Under the pieces are notes generated by a model that ran no database searches, had not been told where the DNA came from, and saw only the letters and a program-made list of their open reading frames with translations. Source: Nitrospirota bacterium (lineage in GTDB: Bacteria; Nitrospirota; Nitrospiria; Nitrospirales; Nitrospiraceae). Taken from it: DNA of 64,000 bases. Where the stretch lies: NCBI GenBank assembly GCA_030645475.1, contig JAUSMA010000069.1, positions 248,001 to 312,000 of the forward strand, written 5' to 3'. Both the position numbers and the translations under genes were made by a program. The stretch's first letter is position 1, and every line of letters begins with the position of its first letter. Shown here piece by piece: positions 36,095 through 44,910 of this stretch.

Positions 36095-36119
36095 GATGTG
36101 AGGACATGGTCCTCACATC
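36095..36119. promoter_or_regulatory. Perfect inverted repeat in the transaldolase leader
   Basis: Arms GATGTGAGGAC and their exact complement flank the triplet ATG. As RNA it is an 11-bp hairpin at the very 5' end of the predicted transcript, about 21 nt upstream of the start codon and clear of the ribosome binding site GAAAGGA. As DNA it could be an operator. No protein is assigned. Confidence 0.6.
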
Positions 36120-36140
36120 CTGAGACGAAAGGACGAGCCC

Positions 36141-36788
36141 ATGAAATTCTTTCTTGATACCGCCAACGTCAAAGAAATCCAAGAGGCGGCCAGCCTGGGA
36201 CTGCTCGACGGAGTGACTACGAACCCCTCGCTCGTAGCTAAGGAAGGTCGCAGCTTCAAGGAAATGTTGATTGAAATCTGCAGCATCGTGGATGGGCCGA
36301 TCAGCGCAGAGGTCGTCAGCCTCGAAGCCGATGCTATGGTGAAGGAAGGGAAAGAACTCGCAAAAATCCATAAGAATATCGTGGTGAAGGTGCCGTTAAT
36401 TGCGGAGGGGCTGAAGGCCACCAAACGATTGGCGGCTGAGGGGATCAAGGTGAACGTCACCTTGTGTTTCTCACCAACCCAAGCGCTCCTCGCCGCAAAA
36501 GCCGGTGCCTGGTGTGTGTCCCCCTTCATCGGTCGTCTTGACGACATCAGTTCAAACGGGATGGAGCTGATCCGTCAGATTCTGACCATCTATCGCAATT
36601 ACGATTATAAGACCCAGGTGCTGGTGGCCAGTGTGCGCCATCCCCAGCATGTGGTTGAGGCTGCGCTGGTTGGTGGGCATATCTGCACGATGCCCTTTTC
36701 GATCTTTCAGCAGATGGTGAAACATCCCTTGACCGATATCGGGCTCAAGAAGTTCTTGGCAGATTGGGAAGCCCAAGCGAAGAAGTAA
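36141..36788 (+). CDS. tal: Transaldolase / fructose-6-phosphate aldolase family
   Basis: A 215-residue small-type transaldolase (TalC/FSA family). [19 protein letters not shown], the Schiff-base Lys in [32 protein letters not shown] and FIGRLDDIS are conserved; the short length fits the transaldolase-3B subgroup. It should serve the pentose-phosphate pathway. Preceded by a promoter and hairpin and followed 7 bp later by a structured repeat. Confidence 0.93.
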   Translation: MKFFLDTANVKEIQEAASLGLLDGVTTNPSLVAKEGRSFKEMLIEICSIVDGPISAEVVSLEADAMVKEGKELAKIHKNIVVKVPLIAEGLKATKRLAAEGIKVNVTLCFSPTQALLAAKAGAWCVSPFIGRLDDISSNGMELIRQILTIYRNYDYKTQVLVASVRHPQHVVEAALVGGHICTMPFSIFQQMVKHPLTDIGLKKFLADWEAQAKK

Positions 36789-36795
36789 CATCATT

Positions 36796-36920
36796 CAGGA
36801 TGCTGAAAAAGTCCGCCAGCATCGTTCTCGCCTCGAATGCATCCTCAACGTAGCCTGGGGCTACGCCTCCGGTGCGTTCGTCGGCTGCGGCCTTGCTGGA
36901 CGGCCATTTTGAGCATCCTG
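36796..36920 (+). repeat. Stop-adjacent structured repeat, copy B (full length)
   Basis: 125 bp. Ends CAGGATGCTGAAAA and TTTTGAGCATCCTG are inverted repeats; the centre holds CGTAGCC/GGCTACG with a 3-nt loop, preceded by TCCTCAA and followed by CCTCCGG. It begins 7 bp after the tal stop. Same family as copies at 2360, 38849, 45414, 50573, 55457 and 60289. Confidence 0.88.
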
Positions 36921-36944
36921 CTGCGCGCAAGCGGAGAACGCAGC

Positions 36945-37655
36945 CTACGACTTGCCGGTTCGTGCGCCTGTTGATTCCGTGAGTCTCTGGCGGGCCGTTG
37001 AGAAGATGTGGTGAAACATCGGTCTGGTCAAGAGCCCGGTGAAGGTGTTCTGCTGGCTTGGATGGTACGAGCCGATCAGCGTCACGCCCCATGGAAGGAC
37101 CTGGACGATTCCATGGGAAAATTTCGGGAGTGGCGAGGGCAGCGTCATCCCTTCATCACGGCAGGCCCTCAAGTAGTGATCGAACGCAATCTTGCCCAGC
37201 GCCACCACCACTCGAACTTTTCCTAACAATCGGAGTTCTTCCCGCAGATATGAGCGGCAAGCCGTGAATTCTTGTGGCGTCGGCTTGTTGTCGGGCGGCG
37301 CGCAACGGACGGTGGCGCCAATATAACAATCCGAGAGTGTGAGCCCGTCGTCCCGGTGATGAGAGCCAGGCTGGTTCGCAAACCCGAATCGATGCAAGGC
37401 GTCGTAGAGCCAGTCTCCGCTGCGATCGCCGGTGAAGACTCGTCCGGTTCGGTTACCGCCATGCGCCGCCGGGGCAAGCCCAAGTACATAGAGGCGGGCC
37501 TGGGCATCTCCGAATCCAGGGACCGGACGGCCCCAATAGGTCCAGTCCTCAAACTGTTTTCGTTTTTCTGATGCGACGGCTTCCCGATAGGTGACGAGCC
37601 GCGGGCAGGCGGTACAGTGGGTGATACGATCGTTGAGGAGAGTCAGTGCACGCAT
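36945..37655 (-). CDS. Uracil-DNA glycosylase, family 5 (UDGb-like, Fe-S)
   Basis: About 236 residues. DNA repair glycosylase removing uracil. The segment GLAPAAHGGNRTGRVFTGD is characteristic of family 5, and the N-terminal CTACPRLV gives cluster cysteines, with further Cys in VRCAPP and CRSYL. The C-terminal GSYHPSQQNTFTG closes the active site. Start at MRALTLLND; upstream in-frame ATGs are possible. The gene is alone on its strand and diverges from the transglycosylase gene. Confidence 0.87.
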   Translation of the reverse strand: MRALTLLNDRITHCTACPRLVTYREAVASEKRKQFEDWTYWGRPVPGFGDAQARLYVLGLAPAAHGGNRTGRVFTGDRSGDWLYDALHRFGFANQPGSHHRDDGLTLSDCYIGATVRCAPPDNKPTPQEFTACRSYLREELRLLGKVRVVVALGKIAFDHYLRACRDEGMTLPSPLPKFSHGIVQVLPWGVTLIGSYHPSQQNTFTGLLTRPMFHHIFSTARQRLTESTGARTGKS

Positions 37656-37773
37656 AGGTCGCGAGAGTCTAACACGAATCCGAAAGTCGATCATGCTTGC
37701 CGGTCCCAAGCCGTGCTGTTAGCATACGCACTCGACTCAGGATCGTTCACCGTATCGAGGAGGCAGGATTGGC

Positions 37774-38844
37774 ATGAGGACGTGGCTTCAACGGGCATTG
37801 GTGTTCAGCGGGTTGTGGATCGCCGTCACGCTTCCGATTCCAACAGGAGCGCAACCGCAACCGGAACATCCTGAAGTCAAAGACAGTGCCGCTCGAGCTG
37901 GAGCGAAGGGGGAGCCAGAGCGTGACTCCATGCCGCTCGATCTCCTCGAAAATTCGGATGAACCGGAGGGTCGCCTGGTCATCCTGCCGGAGATCAAGCG
38001 AGAAGGGGCGGAGCGCTATTTTCTGAGCTCATTCAAGTTGCCCGACAAGCTGACGTTCGCCGGGCAGCCGGTTCCGCTCGATAACTGGCAGGTGCGTGAA
38101 CGCATCGAATATGAGTTCTATCAGTTCTTAGAAGACCAGGGCGAAAGTATCATCCTGGCGAAGCGTACGGGACGCTGTTTTCCTCCAGCCGAAAAGCAGT
38201 TGGCGGATGCCGGCCTGCCGGATGATCTTAAGTATATGTTGCTCGTCGAGAGCAAGTGTGTGGCCGCTGCCTACTCGAAGGCGAAAGCGTCAGGGCCCTG
38301 GCAGTTCATCCCCTCCACCGGGCGGCGGTACGCGCTCAAGAGCGATGCCGTTCGCGACGATCGCCGCAATTTAGAAATGTCGACGGAAGCGGCGGTGAAG
38401 TATTTGCGCTACCTGAAGGATTTCAAGCAGAACGATTGGTTCATGGCCATGGCCTCCTACAATGCCGGTGAAGAACGGGTTCGCCGGCTCTTGAAGGAAC
38501 AGAATATTACCGACTATTGGAAGATGCATGGGCCGCGGGAAACGATGCGGTACGTTCCCAGAATCATCGCCGCCAAAGAAATCTACTCGCAGCCGGAGAA
38601 GTATCTGGGCTTGAGCAAAAAAGATCTCTACATGCCGATGGAAACCGAAACGGTGACCGTCAACGTGAAGGATACTCAGCGAGCCCTCACCTCGATTGCC
38701 GAGGAGTACGGAACCTACTTCTTGGAACTCAAGATGCTGAACCCCGAATTCAAGAAGGATGTGCTGCCAAAGGGCACGTATCAGATGAGAGTCCCGCGGC
38801 AGACTTGTCCGACCCGTTGTTTTAAGCAGGACAAAACTCCCTAA
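37774..38844 (+). CDS. Membrane-bound lytic murein transglycosylase, MltD-like
   Basis: A 356-residue periplasmic enzyme cleaving peptidoglycan glycan strands. A signal peptide (1-26) is followed by an acidic linker and an SLT domain (about 140-270) with catalytic Glu in LLVESKCVAAAYSKA, then GPWQFIPSTGRRY and MASYNAGEERV. The C-terminus (about 290-345) has a LysM-like fragment. No lipobox, so it may be soluble rather than anchored. A truncated copy of the structured repeat lies 4 bp after the stop. Confidence 0.87.
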   Translation: MRTWLQRALVFSGLWIAVTLPIPTGAQPQPEHPEVKDSAARAGAKGEPERDSMPLDLLENSDEPEGRLVILPEIKREGAERYFLSSFKLPDKLTFAGQPVPLDNWQVRERIEYEFYQFLEDQGESIILAKRTGRCFPPAEKQLADAGLPDDLKYMLLVESKCVAAAYSKAKASGPWQFIPSTGRRYALKSDAVRDDRRNLEMSTEAAVKYLRYLKDFKQNDWFMAMASYNAGEERVRRLLKEQNITDYWKMHGPRETMRYVPRIIAAKEIYSQPEKYLGLSKKDLYMPMETETVTVNVKDTQRALTSIAEEYGTYFLELKMLNPEFKKDVLPKGTYQMRVPRQTCPTRCFKQDKTP

Positions 38845-38848
38845 CGCG

Positions 38849-38905
38849 CAGGATGCTGAAAAGTCCGCTCGTCTGGAAACGCTGAACGGTGAGCGCTGAG
38901 CGATG
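38849..38905 (+). repeat. Stop-adjacent structured repeat, copy C (left half only)
   Basis: Starts CAGGATGCTGAAAAGTCCG 4 bp after the MltD stop, then passes into degenerate heptamers (CGCTGAACG, GTGAGCG, CTGAGCG, ATGAA). The right inverted end is missing, so this is a decayed or partial copy. Confidence 0.6.
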
Positions 38906-38982
38906 AAAAAGAAACAATTGCTGTGTCCTTGTTCCGCGGTCATCGTTCGCTCGCTAAGACCTGCGATCCCATCAGTAGCGTG

Positions 38983-40314
38983 ATGCAGATTCCTTCCTCC
39001 CCTATCCGGCCACTACTCAAGAAACTCATCACTCGTGGACTGACGGCAGTCGATGCCCGTACGGCGGTTGACCGTGCGATCACCATGAATGGCGATCAGC
39101 TGATCGTGGGTCGGCACCGGTACGACCTGAGCCGATATGAGCGGGTCGTCGTGGTCGGAGCCGGGAAAGCCGCGGCCCCCATGGCTCGTGCGGTGGAACA
39201 GCGACTGGGCCGTTGGTTGGACAATGGGTTTGTCGTGGTGAAGCATGGACATGCTATCCCAACGAAACGGATCGAAATCGCCGAAGCTAGCCACCCGGTA
39301 CCAGATCGATCTGGTCAGCGGGGGACCGCCAAGCTCTGTGCCATGGTGGGAGAACTGAGCAGGCGCGATCTCTTGATCGTACTCTTGTCAGGTGGTGCCT
39401 CCAGTTTATTGCCGGCGCCGGTTGCAGGGATTACGTTGGCCGACAAGCAACGGACCACTACGAAGCTTCTGCGATGCGGGGCGACCATCCAAGAGATGAA
39501 CACTGTTCGAAAACATCTCTCGCGTATCAAGGGAGGACGACTTGCCGAGTTGACGCAGGCTACCGTGGCGACGCTGATCCTGTCCGATGTGTTGGGAGAT
39601 GATCTCAGCTCCATTGCGTCGGGGCCGACAGTTCCAGACCAGACGACCTATCAAGATGCTGTCGCAATTTTGAAGCGCTATCGCATCTGGACGGCGACTC
39701 CTCAACGAGTGCGTCAGTATCTTACGCGGGGATGTCAGGGACTCGAGATCGAAACTCCAAAGCCTGGGTCCTCTCTCTTTCGTCGAGTCCAGCATCACAT
39801 CGTCGGGAATAACGCAGCGGCCGTTGCAGCGGTCACCCGCGCAGCCAGGGAGGCAGGTCTACGAACTTTCGTGCCGACAGTAGCCGTTACTGGCGAGGCC
39901 AGTGAGGCGGGGAGACAGTTTGGCGCGATGGCGAGAGAAATGATCTGTGAGGGGAAACCGCTTCAACGGCCTTGCTGTGTCGTGGCCGGCGGCGAAACGA
40001 CTGTGACCGTGACGGGAAATGGGACAGGTGGCCGAGCGCAGGAATTCGCCGCTGCCGCGGCGCTAGAGATTGCCGGTCTGGCCAAGGTATGGGTGGTCGC
40101 GATTGGCACCGATGGCACCGACGGTCCGACCGATGCGGCTGGAGCAGTTGTCGACGGCGATACCCTGGCGCTGGCACAACGTCTCTCGGTGGATCTCAAC
40201 CGTGCCTTGAACCGCCACAACACCTACCCCGCGTTGAAGAAGCTCAAGCAGCTCATCATCACCGGTCCCACCGGCACGAATGTGAATGACCTTTACCTCC
40301 TCCTCCTGCTGTAG
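38983..40314 (+). CDS. Glycerate 2-kinase (GckA/TtuD type, MOFRL domain)
   Basis: A 443-residue kinase that phosphorylates D-glycerate, usually at the 2-position, feeding 2-phosphoglycerate into glycolysis. N-terminal VVVVGAGKAAAPMARAVE, VLLSGGASSLLPAP and NTVRKHLSRIKGGRLA define the family, and the C-terminal GGRAQEFAAAAALE and TDGTDGPTDAAGA the MOFRL domain, ending TGTNVNDLYLLL as expected. Start ATG with a GTG one codon earlier. The next gene begins 15 bp downstream. Confidence 0.9.
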   Translation: MQIPSSPIRPLLKKLITRGLTAVDARTAVDRAITMNGDQLIVGRHRYDLSRYERVVVVGAGKAAAPMARAVEQRLGRWLDNGFVVVKHGHAIPTKRIEIAEASHPVPDRSGQRGTAKLCAMVGELSRRDLLIVLLSGGASSLLPAPVAGITLADKQRTTTKLLRCGATIQEMNTVRKHLSRIKGGRLAELTQATVATLILSDVLGDDLSSIASGPTVPDQTTYQDAVAILKRYRIWTATPQRVRQYLTRGCQGLEIETPKPGSSLFRRVQHHIVGNNAAAVAAVTRAAREAGLRTFVPTVAVTGEASEAGRQFGAMAREMICEGKPLQRPCCVVAGGETTVTVTGNGTGGRAQEFAAAAALEIAGLAKVWVVAIGTDGTDGPTDAAGAVVDGDTLALAQRLSVDLNRALNRHNTYPALKKLKQLIITGPTGTNVNDLYLLLLL

Positions 40315-40329
40315 GTAGTATCCGTTCCA

Positions 40330-42960
40330 ATGGATCGCCCGCTTCTCCTTCCCTTGGCCGCCTGCACTGATTCCTCTCTTGTCGGGGGGAAAGCTGCAGG
40401 CCTGGCTCGACTCATCGCCGGAGGATTCGCGGTTCCCTCGGGATTCTGCGTGACGACGGAGGCCTATGCGCACGCGCTTCGCGTGCCTGGTTTTTCTCCA
40501 GCGAGACAGTGGCAGGCAGCCCTGCTTGCCTCCGGGGCCGAACGCCAACGAATCCTGTCCCATTGTCACACCATCATTCAGGACTTCGACATCGCTGAAT
40601 TGACGGCCCAGATCGCCGACCAGGTGCGAGGTCTTCATCTCACGTCGCAGAGGCTGTGGGCCGTCAGGTCGTCGGCAACGAACGAGGACGGCGCTCATGC
40701 CAGTTTTGCCGGAGTCTACCGCACGCGCCTTGGCATCCCACCGGGGGAGATCGGTTCTGCGGTGAAGGATCTGTGGCTCTCGATCTGGGATGACCGGGTG
40801 TTGAATTATCATGCGAGGTCAGGACTGAGCGGCGCACCTCCTGCGATGGCCGTCGTGATTCAACCGATGCTCGATGCCTGTGCCGCCGGCGTCGCCTATT
40901 CGATCCATCCCCTCACAGGACGAGCGACTCAGGTGGTGATCAATGCGGTCGCGGGGCTTGCGGCAGCGCTCGTCGACGGCCGTGCCACACCGGACCACTA
41001 TGTGGTCGAGATGGCAGGGACAGGGCAACTCCCACAGATTCGTGAAAGGACGATCACTCGACAGAGTCGGGCCTTGCAGGTGACCGAGCAAGGACTTTGC
41101 GACCTGCCGCTGTCGGATGCTGGTGCAGATAGCGGCACATTGTCGGACGACCAAATATTCGAATTGGCCAACAGGGCTAAACAAATCGAGCAGTTATTCG
41201 GTCATCCGGTGGACCTCGAATGGCTCTACGATGATCAGGGGCTCTGGCTACTCCAAGCACGTCCCATCTCGGGGCCGATCCGCCCTCTGCAGCTGACCAA
41301 CGATGACTGCGAATGGTCCCGTGCTAATTTTAAGGAAACCCTGCCGGAGCTGCCGAGCCCGCTCGGCTTGTCGTTTCTCGAACTCTTCATGGAACGTTAC
41401 ATCATTGCGCCCTACCGGCGCCTGGGCTGCCAGATTCCTGAAGGGATCTCATCGGTCCGCACGTTCCAGGGACGGCCCTATATCAATATGACGCTGCTTC
41501 ATTCCCTCATCACACAACTGCGGGGCGATCCCTCCTCGATGGTGGAGCAGATGGGGGGGGAACGTATTACGAGGGTGCCGGAGGTCTGCCCGCTCGGGTG
41601 GCCGAAGGTCATTCGTGCGGGCCTGGTGATGTTGATGGAGATGAGAAGGGCTGTGCGTTATGGGCCGGTGTGGTTCGCCGACATGAAGGCCATGGCAGCC
41701 GAGCATCGCGCCGAACGGCTGAGCCAAGTCCCAGGCGAAGAGATCGCCCTGCGGCTCGATGCCATCGGGCGATGGCTGGATGAGCATGAGCTGACCTTTG
41801 GCATTGCCGGAGGGGTGTCGCAGTGCTTGTATGTATTGGGGGGCCTGTTGCCTCGCTGGCTGGGCGAAGACTGGAGAGCTTTGCTGAACGGGGCATTGCA
41901 GGGTCAGTCGGCGGTGATCAGCGCGCAGCAGATTGTCCGCATGGCGGAAATGGCGGAGACCATTCGGCGCGATCCCTCCGTGACATCCTTGTTCACCACA
42001 GAGGAGTGGAACCCGGTTGAAGTCCATCGTCTGCTTCAGGGGACCGACGTGCTTCGTGCTTTTGACCGGTACCTCGAAGACTATGGTCATCGAGGGGTCG
42101 GCGAGTCGGACGTCATGTCGCCGCGGTTTGCAGATCGACCGGAATTGTTGCTGGCGATTTTGCGCACACAATTGCTGGCTCCAATCGCGGTGACCCCGGC
42201 TGACATTCTCGATCGGCAAGCACAGGTGCGAGCACGAGCCCTGGCTGAGATTCGTGCCAGGTGCGGATGGCGTCTCCATCGGTGGGCGATCTTTTCCTGG
42301 TGGTATCGCAGACTCTGCCGGTTCTTTGCCCTGCGCGAGGCGAACCGGCACCATTTGATGTACTACTCGGCCGCGGCACGGAGTTTACTATTGTGTCTTG
42401 GCGACTGTTTGGTTGAGCAGGGGTTGCTCTCGTCACGGGAAGACCTGTTCTATATTACCGTCGATGAACGAGCGGATCTGTTAGTCGGCGGCTCGCGCGA
42501 TTGGCAAGGGCTGATTGAGACTCGACGGGCGGAGCGCGACCGATTCGCGAAAACGATCGTGCCGGACACGATCAGGGATTGGCGCGCAGCGCTCAGCGGC
42601 TCGGATACTGTTTCGACCGTGGCATCCAAGGGGGCCCTTCGTGGCACTCCTATCAGTGGAGGGAGGGTTGTGGGACCGGTTCGCCTTGTCCGATCGATGG
42701 AGGACTGGAGTCGAGTCGGGCGAGGCGATATTCTTGTGGTGTCGGTGATCGATCCAGGCATGGCGCCCTTGTTCGGCGTGGCAGCGGGGCTGATCGCCGA
42801 AATGGGCGGGACCCTGTCGCATGGGGCCATTATTGCCCGGGAATATGGATTGCCGGCGGTTGCAAATGTACCGGGCATTCTCGCCAGACTGATAGAAGGC
42901 GATCGCGTCAGCCTGGATGCAGAGCGGGGTGAAATTGTCATTCAGGATCGAGGGGCATGA
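40330..42960 (+). CDS. PEP-synthase-like phosphotransferase (rifampin phosphotransferase architecture)
   Basis: 876 residues. The N-terminus is the PPDK/PEP-synthase ATP-grasp domain (GGKAAGLARL, VPSGFCVT, WAVRSSATNEDG, and the closing DLEWLYDDQGLWLLQARPI at about 295-315). A central domain of about 450 residues has no resemblance to a PEP-binding TIM barrel. The C-terminal swivel domain carries GGTLSHGAIIAREYGLPAV with the phosphorylatable His (about 838). ATP-grasp, unique middle, His domain is the layout of rifampin phosphotransferases. Substrate unknown; probably co-transcribed with the glycerate kinase. Confidence 0.82.
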   Translation: MDRPLLLPLAACTDSSLVGGKAAGLARLIAGGFAVPSGFCVTTEAYAHALRVPGFSPARQWQAALLASGAERQRILSHCHTIIQDFDIAELTAQIADQVRGLHLTSQRLWAVRSSATNEDGAHASFAGVYRTRLGIPPGEIGSAVKDLWLSIWDDRVLNYHARSGLSGAPPAMAVVIQPMLDACAAGVAYSIHPLTGRATQVVINAVAGLAAALVDGRATPDHYVVEMAGTGQLPQIRERTITRQSRALQVTEQGLCDLPLSDAGADSGTLSDDQIFELANRAKQIEQLFGHPVDLEWLYDDQGLWLLQARPISGPIRPLQLTNDDCEWSRANFKETLPELPSPLGLSFLELFMERYIIAPYRRLGCQIPEGISSVRTFQGRPYINMTLLHSLITQLRGDPSSMVEQMGGERITRVPEVCPLGWPKVIRAGLVMLMEMRRAVRYGPVWFADMKAMAAEHRAERLSQVPGEEIALRLDAIGRWLDEHELTFGIAGGVSQCLYVLGGLLPRWLGEDWRALLNGALQGQSAVISAQQIVRMAEMAETIRRDPSVTSLFTTEEWNPVEVHRLLQGTDVLRAFDRYLEDYGHRGVGESDVMSPRFADRPELLLAILRTQLLAPIAVTPADILDRQAQVRARALAEIRARCGWRLHRWAIFSWWYRRLCRFFALREANRHHLMYYSAAARSLLLCLGDCLVEQGLLSSREDLFYITVDERADLLVGGSRDWQGLIETRRAERDRFAKTIVPDTIRDWRAALSGSDTVSTVASKGALRGTPISGGRVVGPVRLVRSMEDWSRVGRGDILVVSVIDPGMAPLFGVAAGLIAEMGGTLSHGAIIAREYGLPAVANVPGILARLIEGDRVSLDAERGEIVIQDRGA

Positions 42961-43106
42961 GGCGACGCCGTAGGGCCGAACATCCCTGGCGGTGCGACCT
43001 TGACCTTTGAGCAGTGTTTACGTACCCTTCAGAAAATTCTTCCTCTCAGCAACACTCAACAGCTTGGTTCAATATGGGTCGGCAGCAATGATGTGGATGG
43101 TCACCC

Positions 43107-44498
43107 ATGATTGATGGCACAGCATTTGGCCTGGGGATTCTCATTGGCGGGATCCTCGGTGCGTTGATCGTCGGGTTCTGGATTGCGTCCCGTGTCCGTG
43201 CAAGCCTGCAGGCACAGCTGCTGGCCACCGGTGAACGGGCACAGCGGGCCGAAGCCTTGGCGGGCGAATTGCGCAGGCAGGCAGAACAGGATCGTCTTGA
43301 TCTTGATCGTGTCAGACAGGACCTTTCCGAGGCCTCTCGCGCCCGTGCGGTGGCGGAGACCAGGGCGGCTGAGGCGGCGCTCCATCTCAACGAACAAAAG
43401 ACTCTGCTGGGCCAGGCCCGACAGGAGTTGGCCGAGACGTTTCAAGCCCTCTCCGGCGAAGCCCTCAAACAGAACAACGAAGCCTTTCTCAATCTTGCGC
43501 GCAGCTCGTTCGAAACATTGCAGGCCGAGGCCAAGGGCGATCTCGCTCAACGGCAACAGGCGATCGATAGTCTGGTCCAGCCTCTGCAAGATTCGTTGCA
43601 CCGCTACGACGACCAGCTCCGGCAGCTGGAGCAATCCAGGCAAGCGGCCTACGGAGGGCTCGATCAACACCTCAAGCTGTTAGCCGAGTCGCAGCAGAAG
43701 CTGCAATCGGAAACCGGCAACCTGGTGAAAGCGCTTCGCGCCCCGGCCGTCCGCGGCCAATGGGGCGAGATCACGCTCAAGCGTGTGGCCGAGTTGTCCG
43801 GCATGGTGGCGCATTGCGATTTCTTCGAGCAGGAATCGATCACGGTCGACGGCAGCCGGCTCCGTCCCGACATGGTGGTGCAATTGCCGGGTGGCCGGCA
43901 GATCATCGTGGATGCCAAGACGGTGTTGGCAGGCTACCTGGACGCGCATGAAGCCCCGACCGAGGAGCAGCGCCTGGAGGGCATGCGCCGCCATGCCGCC
44001 CAAGTGCGGTCGCGCATGGACGAGTTGAGCGTGAAAGCCTACTGGAACCAATTCGCGCAGGCGCCGGAATTTGTCGTGTTATTTCTGCCAGGCGAACAAT
44101 TTCTCGGCGCTGCGCTCGAACATGACCCACGGTTGATTGAAGACGGGTTTCTCCGAAGCGTCGTGCTGGCCACTCCCACGACGCTCATGGCGCTGTTGCG
44201 GGCGGTCGCCTACGGCTGGCGGCAGGAACGCATGACCGAACATGCCGAGGAGGCCGGGCGGTTGGGGAAGGATCTCTACGAGCGGATGGCCGTGCTAACC
44301 GAGCATTTGAACGACGTCGGGCAGGCCCTCGGGAAGAGCGTCCTGGCCTACAATAAGGCAGTCGGATCGCTGGAAACGAGGATCTTGCCGGCCGCTCGCC
44401 GGTTCAAGGAGCTTGGCGTGTCGTCGGAGAAAGAGATCCCTTTGTTGGACCCTGTGGAACTGGTTTCACGCAAGGCGTTACCCTTTGAGCATGAATGA
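43107..44498 (+). CDS. rmuC: DNA recombination protein RmuC
   Basis: 463 residues. N-terminal transmembrane helix (about 6-27), long coiled coil (about 30-210), then the nuclease-like RmuC domain with RGQWGEITLKRVAELSGM, a PD-(D/E)xK-type LRPDMVVQLPGG...VDAKT and LFLPGEQFLGAAL. In E. coli RmuC limits inversions at short inverted repeats. Its stop is followed 10 bp later by the MazG-like gene. Confidence 0.93.
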   Translation: MIDGTAFGLGILIGGILGALIVGFWIASRVRASLQAQLLATGERAQRAEALAGELRRQAEQDRLDLDRVRQDLSEASRARAVAETRAAEAALHLNEQKTLLGQARQELAETFQALSGEALKQNNEAFLNLARSSFETLQAEAKGDLAQRQQAIDSLVQPLQDSLHRYDDQLRQLEQSRQAAYGGLDQHLKLLAESQQKLQSETGNLVKALRAPAVRGQWGEITLKRVAELSGMVAHCDFFEQESITVDGSRLRPDMVVQLPGGRQIIVDAKTVLAGYLDAHEAPTEEQRLEGMRRHAAQVRSRMDELSVKAYWNQFAQAPEFVVLFLPGEQFLGAALEHDPRLIEDGFLRSVVLATPTTLMALLRAVAYGWRQERMTEHAEEAGRLGKDLYERMAVLTEHLNDVGQALGKSVLAYNKAVGSLETRILPAARRFKELGVSSEKEIPLLDPVELVSRKALPFEHE

Positions 44499-44508
44499 GG
44501 AGTGCCTG

Positions 44509-44910
44509 ATGGCAGACGAACAGGGGATGGTCGAAGCCTTTCACCGGAATTTCGAGATCGTCGTCAATCCAGTTCCGACGGTCGCCGACGGGCGGACGCG
44601 CGAATTACGTGTCAGGCTCATTCAAGAAGAATTCGATGAGTTGAAAGAGGCGCTCGCCTCTGACGATCTGTCGTCCATTGCGAAGGAGATGGCGGATCTT
44701 CTCTACGTCGTCTACGGCACGGCGGTGTCCTATGGCATCGACATGCCTCCGGTCTTTCGAGAAGTCCATCGATCCAATATGAGCAAGGTCGGCGGCTATA
44801 AGCGCGAAGATGGGAAATGGGTCAAGCCCGCGACGTACTCGCCCGCCTGCATCGAACCCATTCTCGCCGAGCAAATGACGGCGCGGCAGGAGGCTCGTTC
44901 CGGCTCATGA
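44509..44910 (+). CDS. Nucleotide pyrophosphohydrolase, MazG/HisE-like
   Basis: A 133-residue all-alpha NTP pyrophosphatase. Metal-binding motifs EEFDEL (ExxxE type) and EMADLLYVVYGTAVSYGID (ExxD) match the MazG superfamily. Start is the ATG with GAGGAG 6 bp upstream; an ATG 6 codons before it lies over the rmuC stop. The C-terminal KREDGKWVKPATYSPACIE also occurs in phage-type MazG-like proteins. It overlaps the next gene by 4 bp. Confidence 0.8.
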   Translation: MADEQGMVEAFHRNFEIVVNPVPTVADGRTRELRVRLIQEEFDELKEALASDDLSSIAKEMADLLYVVYGTAVSYGIDMPPVFREVHRSNMSKVGGYKREDGKWVKPATYSPACIEPILAEQMTARQEARSGS

